From Ruminococcus sp. (lineage in GTDB: Bacteria > Bacillota > Clostridia > Oscillospirales > Acutalibacteraceae): a stretch of 32,867 nt of DNA. Shown here piece after piece: positions 9,004 to 16,405 of the stretch (positions are counted from its first letter, which is position 1; every line of letters begins with the position of its first letter). The position numbers and the translations under genes were made by a program. The notes beneath the pieces are model-generated. The model saw only the letters and a list, made by a program, of their open reading frames with translations, was not told the origin of the DNA and ran no database searches. The stretch lies in NCBI GenBank assembly GCA_022510955.1, contig JAFLSM010000013.1, positions 1 through 32,867 of the forward strand, read 5' to 3'.

Positions 9004-10632
9004 ATGTCATTATGTATGGGCTGTATGCGGGATATTGGTGATAACTCAGTTTGTCCTTCCTGCGGCTTTGACAATTCAGAAAAGCAGCATGCTCCATTTT
9101 TGCCTTATGGCACTGTACTTGCCAACAGATATATTGTAGGTACAGGTATTGATACTAACGGTGAGAGTACAAGATACATTTGTCTTGACAAGCAGACAAA
9201 TGAAGTTTTGATTGTTTGTGAGTTTTTGCCTGTCGGCTTATTTACTCGTGAGGAGAACGGTACAGAGGTTAGAGTTAATTACGAGGATCGCCTTGTTTAT
9301 AACAAATTAAAGGATGATTTTGTTAATTATCACCGTATTCTTTCTGAGCTAAAAGAGCTTACTGCTCTTTTGAATGTTCATAATATTTTTGAAGAGAATA
9401 ATACTGCCTATATAATTGAAGAAAATGAGGATTTAATTCCATTTGAAGAGTATGTTGCTCGCAGTAGCGGACATCTTGAATGGGATATAGCACGACCATT
9501 GTTTATGCCGGTTATCTCTGCTCTTGAAGCACTTCATAAACGTGGCGTCGGTCACTATGCTATTGCTCCGAAAAATATGTATATCACTGCATCCGGCAAG
9601 ATTAAAATTTCTGGTCTTGCAACTGAAAGTGAGCGTAAGCGAGGCACAGCGTTAAAGTCACAGCTTTTCTCAGGTGCAGCTGCTCCTGAACAGTATGATG
9701 ATAATTTCCCGCTTGATGATATTACAGATGTTTATGGTTTCTGTGCTACATTATTCTATGCTTTGACAGGTCATCTGCCTAAGAACGCTGTTGAGCGTCG
9801 TCAGGACAGTAGATTACTTATGAGTACAAATACTGTAAAGCGTTTGCCTCCGCATGTTGTTTCTGCTTTGGCTAACGGTTTGCAGGTTGAACGCGAAAAC
9901 AGAATTACCGACTTTGATGATCTCCGTTCACAACTTTCTGTTGCTCACACAGCAAAGGCAATTCAGGAAGAAATTTCTCGAACTGCAAGTATGAATATTC
10001 CGAAAGATAAACTTAATTCAAAGAAAAAGAACGGTATGTCACATATCTCTGCAATCATCATATCTGTTGCAGTAACCGTTCTTGTGCTTACTATTGCAGG
10101 TGTATTCTGGCTTATGCAAAATCCGCTTTCAGGTGTATTTGGCGGTAATACAGAGGCAACTGTTGAATCAACCCAAAATACAGAGTGGACAGGTGCAGTT
10201 ATTCCAAACTATATTGGTATGACATACGAAGAAGCTGAAAAGGCTGCAAGTACTGATAACTCAATCACTCTTTATCGTAATTTTACTGATGAATACAGTA
10301 ATGATTATGAAGAAGGCAAGATTATGCAGCAGTCACCTGCGGCAGGTTCTCAAATTTTGCAGGATGATAATATTGTTATAAGTGTAACTGTAAGCAAGGG
10401 TGCACAGATGAGAACTCTTCCCAAGGTTGAGGGTTCAAAACTTGACGATGCTGCTGCTGACATTGCAGACCAGGGCTTGCTTGCAACTGTTGAATATGAA
10501 TACAGCAATACTGTTGCTGCTAACAGAGTTATCGGATATAAATCTAACGAAGAGGGAGATACACTTGAATATGGCTCAAGTGTAGTTCTCATTGTAAGCA
10601 AGGGAAAAGAGCCGTCAAATTCTTCGAACTGA
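9004..10632 (+). CDS. Zinc-ribbon, pseudokinase, TM, 2xPASTA membrane protein
   Basis: CMGC...CPSCG ribbon; kinase fold landmarks (ALHKRGVGHYAIAPKNMYI, AAPEQY, DVYGFCATLFYALTG) with lost catalytic residues; TM ISAIIISVAVTVLVLTIAGVFWL; two PASTA repeats. ORF opens at TTG 8992; ATG 9004 follows GGAG with better spacing. Confidence 0.85.
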   Translation: MSLCMGCMRDIGDNSVCPSCGFDNSEKQHAPFLPYGTVLANRYIVGTGIDTNGESTRYICLDKQTNEVLIVCEFLPVGLFTREENGTEVRVNYEDRLVYNKLKDDFVNYHRILSELKELTALLNVHNIFEENNTAYIIEENEDLIPFEEYVARSSGHLEWDIARPLFMPVISALEALHKRGVGHYAIAPKNMYITASGKIKISGLATESERKRGTALKSQLFSGAAAPEQYDDNFPLDDITDVYGFCATLFYALTGHLPKNAVERRQDSRLLMSTNTVKRLPPHVVSALANGLQVERENRITDFDDLRSQLSVAHTAKAIQEEISRTASMNIPKDKLNSKKKNGMSHISAIIISVAVTVLVLTIAGVFWLMQNPLSGVFGGNTEATVESTQNTEWTGAVIPNYIGMTYEEAEKAASTDNSITLYRNFTDEYSNDYEEGKIMQQSPAAGSQILQDDNIVISVTVSKGAQMRTLPKVEGSKLDDAAADIADQGLLATVEYEYSNTVAANRVIGYKSNEEGDTLEYGSSVVLIVSKGKEPSNSSN

Positions 10633-10678
10633 TAATAATTTTATGACGGAATAATATTGAAGCAAATAGATATTTATA

Positions 10679-10708
10679 AAAGAGTTGTATCATTTGATAC
10701 AGCTCTTT
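10679..10708. terminator. Likely bidirectional intrinsic terminator between convergent genes
   Basis: AAAGAGTTGTATCA-TT-TGATACAGCTCTTT inverted repeat followed by T's; A's on the left side give T's on the minus strand. Confidence 0.75.
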
Positions 10709-10804
10709 TGTTACTTTATAGGAATTTGTCCGGAAACAATCAGGCATAAATAAGTATTTTCATATGCTACTATCTGCTCGAATAGGTGCAGCCCACCGGC
10801 TGAT

Positions 10805-11035
10805 TTATTTTGTATCAACAAACCACCTGTTTTCTTCTAAAAACAAATATCGCTCTTTGCCCAGAATTCGGCAGGTATATCTGATGCCTGCACCGCCTGC
10901 TTTAAGCGATGCCGCATATCTTATGTCCGTTATTTTATCAATCGGATATTTTTTGTTGTCGTCCCAATAAATGCTCTCCGGCAAAAGATTACCGTCACAG
11001 TCGAATGTAGCAGTTACTTTTATATATTTTTTCAT
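10805..11035 (-). CDS. Small conserved-looking protein downstream of the Y-family polymerase (76 aa)
   Basis: ORF listed as 10805..11143; internal ATG at 11035 has RBS agaggtc. MKKYIKVTATFDCDGNLLPESIYWDD...AASLKAGGAGIRYTCRILGKERYLFLEENRWFVDTK. Confidence 0.8.
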   Translation of the reverse strand: MKKYIKVTATFDCDGNLLPESIYWDDNKKYPIDKITDIRYAASLKAGGAGIRYTCRILGKERYLFLEENRWFVDTK

Positions 11036-11075
11036 TATAATGACCTCTAAAATCTCTTGAATTGTTCTTGCAATA

Positions 11076-12350
11076 TTATAAGTATCCGACAGGATGAATT
11101 GTGTGTTCATCCTTTGGATTAAAGCCCGACAAAATATTGTCACTTAGCAGTACGGCAGGACGCACCGCATAATTGCCAAAGCGTTTTTTGAGTATATCAA
11201 TAGTTTTGTCGAGTTTTTCGTTGCAAATTATTTTTTCTTCATTTTTCAAAAGGCTTATTTGTCGCGGTGCATTGTCGTGTACAAAGTCTGTAGTGTTCAC
11301 ACCTATACTGCGCAGAGGACGCTGCATTTTGTAGTTGCGTTCAAATAATGCGATTGCGGCAGCTGTTACCTCTTTAGTAAGGTTTGTGTGATTTTCAAGT
11401 GTGCATTGTCGAGTAAATGTATTAAGTTCGTTATCTCGGATAGAAAGTCCGACCGTGCGTGCCATAAATCCTTGTTCCCTCATTCTTCTGCACACACTGT
11501 CACACAGCACATAAAGCACAATTTTAACATCTTCAAAGGTTTTCATATCTCTTGGTGTAGTCGTTGAATTGCCAATAGACTTGACCTCTGTGTTGTCGTT
11601 CATATGTGCGACAGGGGAGGAATCATAACCGTTTGCAAATCCGTAAATTAAATCGCCCCATTTACCAAGGTGTGAACGCAAAAGTGAAATTTGTGCATTT
11701 GCAATATCTCCAATTGTGTAAATGCCGATTTTACTGAGCTTTGATTTTGTTGCTCTGCCAACATAGAGCAAGTCCTGTGCAGGACTGTTCCATATAATAT
11801 CTTTATAGTTTTCTCTTGTTATATGTGTTACTGCATCAGGCTTTTTATAGTCGCTGCCGAATTTTGCAAAAATTTTGTTAAAGCTAACACCAATGCTCAC
11901 AGTAATGCCAAGTTCTTCTTTGACACGATTTTTTATTTCCTCGGCAATCTGAACTCCGCTTTTATCTATGTTTTGGGTTACATCAAGCCATGCTTCGTCT
12001 AGTCCGAACGGTTCAATATAATCTGTGTATTCGCTGTAAATTCGCCTTGTCATTTTAGAAAAGCGTTTGTAAAGCTCAAAGCGAGCCGGAACAGTGACAA
12101 GCTCAGGGCATTTTTGTTGTGCCTGCCAAATGGGTTCACCTGTCTTGATATTATACTTTTTAGCTATTTCATTTTTGGCAAGGATAATGCCGTGTCGGTT
12201 TTCTGCATCACCACTGACAGCTACAGGCTTGTTGCGTATTGACGGATTATGCAGACATTCAACACTTGCATAAAATCCGTTGCAGTCACTGTGAAGAATT
12301 ACACGGTCTTGCTTGTATTTTGTTTTGTCAACTGCATTAAAAATATTCAT
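11076..12350 (-). CDS. dinB: Y-family DNA polymerase (DinB/UmuC-like)
   Basis: VILHSDCNGFYASVE, FGLDEAWLDVT catalytic motif, IGVSFNKIFAKFGSDYKKPDA, little-finger region; LexA-type boxes upstream. Confidence 0.93.
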   Translation of the reverse strand: MNIFNAVDKTKYKQDRVILHSDCNGFYASVECLHNPSIRNKPVAVSGDAENRHGIILAKNEIAKKYNIKTGEPIWQAQQKCPELVTVPARFELYKRFSKMTRRIYSEYTDYIEPFGLDEAWLDVTQNIDKSGVQIAEEIKNRVKEELGITVSIGVSFNKIFAKFGSDYKKPDAVTHITRENYKDIIWNSPAQDLLYVGRATKSKLSKIGIYTIGDIANAQISLLRSHLGKWGDLIYGFANGYDSSPVAHMNDNTEVKSIGNSTTTPRDMKTFEDVKIVLYVLCDSVCRRMREQGFMARTVGLSIRDNELNTFTRQCTLENHTNLTKEVTAAAIALFERNYKMQRPLRSIGVNTTDFVHDNAPRQISLLKNEEKIICNEKLDKTIDILKKRFGNYAVRPAVLLSDNILSGFNPKDEHTIHPVGYL

Positions 12351-12360
12351 GAAATCATCT

Positions 12361-12409
12361 CGAACAAATGTTTTGATTTAATTATAGAACATTTGTTCTT
12401 GAATGTCAA
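12361..12409 (-). promoter_or_regulatory. SOS promoter of dinB: sigma-A promoter with two LexA-type boxes
   Basis: Minus strand: TTGACA (12409-12404) - 17 nt - TATAAT (12386-12381); GAACAAATGTTC fills the spacer (12398-12387); second box AAAACATTTGTTCG at 12374-12361. Confidence 0.88.
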
Positions 12410-12487
12410 ATGGAAATTAATATATTTTTCAGCGTGGTTAAATTTACTAAAACCACATCATATTGATTACAATTGTGTAACTGCCAG

Positions 12488-12516
12488 TTTACAAAGTCAA
12501 GGTGTTGTGGTAAAAT
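12488..12516 (+). promoter_or_regulatory. Predicted pyrE promoter
   Basis: TTTACA (12488-12493) - 17 nt - TAAAAT (12511-12516) with TGg extended -10. Confidence 0.55.
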
Positions 12517-12566
12517 TTAGAATGTTAAATTATGCAAACTAATATTTATTTATCGGAGGTATTAAA

Positions 12567-13247
12567 ATGGACGCTTATAAGCAGGAATTTATTGAGTTTA
12601 TGGTTGACAGTCAGGTATTAAAGTTCGGTGAATTCACATTGAAGAGTGGCAGAAAGTCACCGTTCTTTATGAATGCAGGTCTTTATGTAACAGGTGCACA
12701 GCTTGAAAAACTCGGAGAGTATTATGCAAAAGCAATTCACGATAATTATGGTGATGATTTTGATGTGTTGTTTGGACCTGCATACAAGGGTATTCCACTC
12801 AGTGTTGCAACCACAATGGCTTTTCATAGATTATATGGTAAAGAAATAAGATATTGCTCAAACAGAAAAGAGGCAAAGGACCACGGCGATGCAGGTATTT
12901 TGCTTGGCAGCCCTATTAAGGACGGCGATAAGATTGTTATTATTGAAGATGTAACAACATCAGGTAAGTCTATTGAGGAAACTTTCCCAATCATTCAGGC
13001 ACAGGGCGATGTTGAGATTGTAGGTCTTATGGTATCGTTAAACAGAATGGAAAGAGGAAAAGGCACACAAAGCGCACTTGCAGAAATTAAAGAAAAATAT
13101 GGCTTTGATGCAAATGCTATTGTTACTATGGAAGAGGTTGTAGAGCACCTTTACAACAAGGAATACAACGGCAAAGTTATAATTGATGATACAATCAAGA
13201 CTGCCATTGACGCTTATTATGAGCAGTATGGCGTGAAGAATAATTAA
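12567..13247 (+). CDS. pyrE: Orotate phosphoribosyltransferase
   Basis: FTLKSGRKSPFFMNAG, FGPAYKGIPLSV, RKEAKDHGD, VIIEDVTTSGKSI PRPP motif. Confidence 0.95.
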   Translation: MDAYKQEFIEFMVDSQVLKFGEFTLKSGRKSPFFMNAGLYVTGAQLEKLGEYYAKAIHDNYGDDFDVLFGPAYKGIPLSVATTMAFHRLYGKEIRYCSNRKEAKDHGDAGILLGSPIKDGDKIVIIEDVTTSGKSIEETFPIIQAQGDVEIVGLMVSLNRMERGKGTQSALAEIKEKYGFDANAIVTMEEVVEHLYNKEYNGKVIIDDTIKTAIDAYYEQYGVKNN

Positions 13248-13273
13248 TTGAAAAATTATAAAAGGAGTATCAT

Positions 13274-13978
13274 ATGGCTTCATCAGGTTCAGAGCATTCA
13301 GGACACAGACAGCGTGTGCGTAAAAAATTCATAGAAAATGGATTTGATGTTTTTGAGCCGCATGAGGCTTTGGAAATGTTCCTTTTCTATGCAATTCCAC
13401 GCAAGGACACAAATCCGCTTGCCCATCGTTTGCTCGACAGATATCTAACCATTGGCGGAGTGTGCGACGCACCGATTGATGAGCTTATGAACGATTTTGG
13501 ACTTTCAGAGTCGGCGGCAACATATATTAAAATGCTGCCTGAAATGTCAAGACTGTATAATGAATCAAAAATGTCAGATGATAACATTATTGATTACGAA
13601 AATCTAGGTGCGCTGTTTCAGACAAAATTTATCGGCAGAACAAGCGAAGCTGTTGCACTTATGCTTGGAGATGCAAAGGGCAAGATGATATATTTTAGTA
13701 TCATCTCAAAGGGATCGCTTAATTCATCAGATATGCCGATCAGAAAGATTGTTGATCTTTCGCTTCGACACAATGCAAAGACAGCTTTTTTAGCACATAA
13801 TCATCCAAGCGGTACAGCGTTGCCGTCACACAATGATTTGCGTACAACTCAAACAGTGCGTGAGACGCTTTTGAGTGTCGGCGTTGACCTGATTGACCAT
13901 TTTATTATTACAGACGATGATTATGTGTCTTTGCGTGACAGCGGTTTTGCAGGTAATATATTCTTTTATGATGATTAA
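13274..13978 (+). CDS. radC: RadC/JAB-domain protein
   Basis: HRQRVRKKF, HNHPSG metal-binding motif, DHFIITDDDYVSLRDSG. Confidence 0.92.
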   Translation: MASSGSEHSGHRQRVRKKFIENGFDVFEPHEALEMFLFYAIPRKDTNPLAHRLLDRYLTIGGVCDAPIDELMNDFGLSESAATYIKMLPEMSRLYNESKMSDDNIIDYENLGALFQTKFIGRTSEAVALMLGDAKGKMIYFSIISKGSLNSSDMPIRKIVDLSLRHNAKTAFLAHNHPSGTALPSHNDLRTTQTVRETLLSVGVDLIDHFIITDDDYVSLRDSGFAGNIFFYDD

Positions 13979-13992
13979 ACTATAATTATTAT

Positions 13993-14040
13993 TTGACAAA
14001 CAGGAACATCTGTTCTATAATGTATTCGAAAATATGTTCG
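13993..14040 (+). promoter_or_regulatory. SOS promoter of the 108-aa gene / uvrB: sigma-A promoter with two LexA-type boxes
   Basis: TTGACA (13993-13998) - 17 nt - TATAAT (14016-14021); GAACATCTGTTC (14004-14015) fills the spacer; second box CGAAAATATGTTCG (14027-14040). Confidence 0.9.
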
Positions 14041-14061
14041 TATACTATAAGGAATGATATA

Positions 14062-14388
14062 ATGTATAAAGGCGTAATTGTAGAACAGAGTATTACTGAT
14101 ATAACGATTTTGAGCAGTCTTGATGTGCAAAACCGCAATGTGATTGATGCTCAGAATTGGATCGAAACTACAGTTTTTGTTACAGAGGAGCAGATTAAAA
14201 AACTTTCATCACTTTTGCGTGATGGTTGGTATATGCACTTCTGGAGCGGAAGAAGTGTCAAGGTTATTTTTAGAAACAAGGTATTTGAAATAAACTATGA
14301 TGACAAATCAACATGGAACAGTGCAGTTGAGTATGGAATGTCAATCGGCATTCCATATGAACAGCTTGATTTTCCGATTGACGATTAA
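14062..14388 (+). CDS. Uncharacterised 108-aa protein, predicted SOS-regulated, upstream of uvrB
   Basis: Listed ORF opens at 13993 inside the promoter; ATG 14062 follows 'ataagga'. MYKGVIVEQSITD...RDGWYMHFWSGRSVKVIFRNKVFEINYDDKSTWNSAVEYGMSIGIPYEQLDFPIDD. Confidence 0.85.
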   Translation: MYKGVIVEQSITDITILSSLDVQNRNVIDAQNWIETTVFVTEEQIKKLSSLLRDGWYMHFWSGRSVKVIFRNKVFEINYDDKSTWNSAVEYGMSIGIPYEQLDFPIDD

Positions 14389-14397
14389 GGAGTATTT

Positions 14398-16359
14398 ATG
14401 AATAAGTTTAAGCTTCATTCAAAATACAAGCCTACAGGTGATCAACCACAGGCGATTGATAAAATTGTTGACAGCATTGAAAACGGCAACAAGGAAACAA
14501 CATTACTTGGTGTTACAGGTTCGGGTAAGACTTTTACAATGGCAAATGTTATTGAGCGTTTGCAAAGACCTACTCTTGTGCTTGCTCACAACAAAACTTT
14601 GGCTGCACAACTTTGCAGTGAGTTCAAAGAGATTTTTCCCGACAATGCCGTTGAGTATTTTGTGTCTTACTATGATTACTATCAGCCGGAGGCATATGTT
14701 GCCCAGACAGATACCTATATTGAAAAAGACAGCTCAATTAATGATGAAATCGACAAACTTCGCCACAGTGCAACTCTTGCACTGTCAGAACGCAGGGATG
14801 TCATTATAGTCGCATCGGTTTCGTGTATTTATAGCTTGGGTGACCCTATTGATTATCGTAATATGGTTATTTCACTTCGCCCAGGAATGGAGAAATCCCG
14901 TGATGACCTTGTTAGAAAGCTTGTCGAACTGCAATATGAGCGAAATGATGTAAATTTTATTCGTAACAAATTCAGAGTTCACGGTGATGTGGTTGAGATT
15001 TTTCCAGCTGCATCCGGGGACTCTATTATTCGTGTGGAGTTTTTTGGTGATGAAATTGACAGAATTTCAGAAATTAATCCGCTTACAGGTGAATTTAAGG
15101 CTCTTTTAAAGCACGCTGCAATTTATCCTGCATCACACTATATTGTGTCAAGAGATAAAATGCAGGTGGCTCTTAATGAAATTGAAACAGAGCTTCAGGA
15201 AAGACTCGAATATTTCAGAGAAAACGGCAAGTTGCTTGAGGCACAGCGAATTGAGCAGCGAACTCATTATGATATGGAAATGTTGCAGGAAATAGGTTTT
15301 TGCACGGGAATTGAGAACTATTCGAGAATTTTGTCGGGCAGAGAACCTGGTTCTGCTCCGTTTACTCTGCTTGACTATTTTCCCGATGATTTTCTGCTGT
15401 TTGTTGATGAGTCGCATGTAACGCTTCCGCAGGTACGGGGAATGTTTGCAGGTGACCACGCAAGAAAGAAAAATCTTGTTGATTACGGATTCAGACTTCC
15501 GTCTGCTTTTGATAATCGTCCTCTTAACTTTGACGAGTTTTATGAACGCATAAATCAAGCCGTGTTTGTCAGTGCAACTCCCGGTGACCTTGAACTCGAA
15601 AAATCAAAGATTGTTGCAGAGCAGATTATCAGACCGACAGGACTTTTAGACCCTGAAATTTCTGTCAGACCAACTGACGGTCAGCTTGATGACCTTGTGT
15701 CTGAAATTAATATCAGAACAGCTAAAAAGCAACGCACGCTTGTTACTACCCTTACAAAGAAGATGGCAGAGGACTTAACTAACTACCTTGAGACAATGGG
15801 TATTCGTGTTCGCTATATGCACCACGATATTGATACTGTTGAGCGTATGGAAATTGTGCGTGATTTGCGTCTTGGTGAATTTGATGTGCTTGTCGGCATA
15901 AACCTTTTACGAGAAGGACTTGATATTCCTGAGGTTTCGCTTGTTGCGGTTCTTGATGCCGATAAGGAAGGATTTTTGAGAAGCACACGCTCGCTTATTC
16001 AGATTATAGGCCGTGCTGCCCGTAACAGCGAGGGGACGGTTATTATGTATGCCGACAGTGTGACAGAATCAATGAAAACTGCAATTACAGAAACTAACCG
16101 TCGTCGTGAAATTCAGCAGGCGTATAACGCCGAGCATGGTATCACGCCAAAGACTATTGTCAAAAAGGTTAATGAAATTCTTGAAATTTCTACTCATAAA
16201 GAGTCTGAATTTAAGAATACAAAGCAGATGACAAGAGAACAAAAACGACAGCTTATTGAGAATCTTACAAAAGAAATGAAAGCGGCAGCAAAGTTGCTTG
16301 AATTTGAGCATGCTGCTTATTTGCGTGACAAAATTAAAAAGCTGCGTGGAGATAAATAG
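14398..16359 (+). CDS. uvrB: Excinuclease ABC subunit B
   Basis: [13 protein letters not shown] Walker [36 protein letters not shown]-terminal UVR motif; RBS aaggag. Confidence 0.98.
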   Translation: MNKFKLHSKYKPTGDQPQAIDKIVDSIENGNKETTLLGVTGSGKTFTMANVIERLQRPTLVLAHNKTLAAQLCSEFKEIFPDNAVEYFVSYYDYYQPEAYVAQTDTYIEKDSSINDEIDKLRHSATLALSERRDVIIVASVSCIYSLGDPIDYRNMVISLRPGMEKSRDDLVRKLVELQYERNDVNFIRNKFRVHGDVVEIFPAASGDSIIRVEFFGDEIDRISEINPLTGEFKALLKHAAIYPASHYIVSRDKMQVALNEIETELQERLEYFRENGKLLEAQRIEQRTHYDMEMLQEIGFCTGIENYSRILSGREPGSAPFTLLDYFPDDFLLFVDESHVTLPQVRGMFAGDHARKKNLVDYGFRLPSAFDNRPLNFDEFYERINQAVFVSATPGDLELEKSKIVAEQIIRPTGLLDPEISVRPTDGQLDDLVSEINIRTAKKQRTLVTTLTKKMAEDLTNYLETMGIRVRYMHHDIDTVERMEIVRDLRLGEFDVLVGINLLREGLDIPEVSLVAVLDADKEGFLRSTRSLIQIIGRAARNSEGTVIMYADSVTESMKTAITETNRRREIQQAYNAEHGITPKTIVKKVNEILEISTHKESEFKNTKQMTREQKRQLIENLTKEMKAAAKLLEFEHAAYLRDKIKKLRGDK

Positions 16360-16405
16360 ATTACAGATTTGAACTTGAATGAATAAATGATAAAGGAAGG
16401 TTGGA

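Noticed and set aside
10764-10970. Plus-strand 68-aa ORF
   Set aside because: Antisense to the small dinB partner gene, no RBS, no recognisable protein features
12249-12542. Plus-strand 97-aa ORF
   Set aside because: Overlaps the dinB start antisense and runs through the SOS and pyrE promoters; no RBS
13993-14061. N-terminal extension of the 131-aa ORF upstream of uvrB
   Set aside because: Would start in the -35 box, before the predicted transcription start; ATG 14062 has a plausible RBS
15148-15558. 136-aa minus-strand ORF antisense to uvrB
   Set aside because: Entirely antisense to a strong coding gene, no promoter or RBS seen
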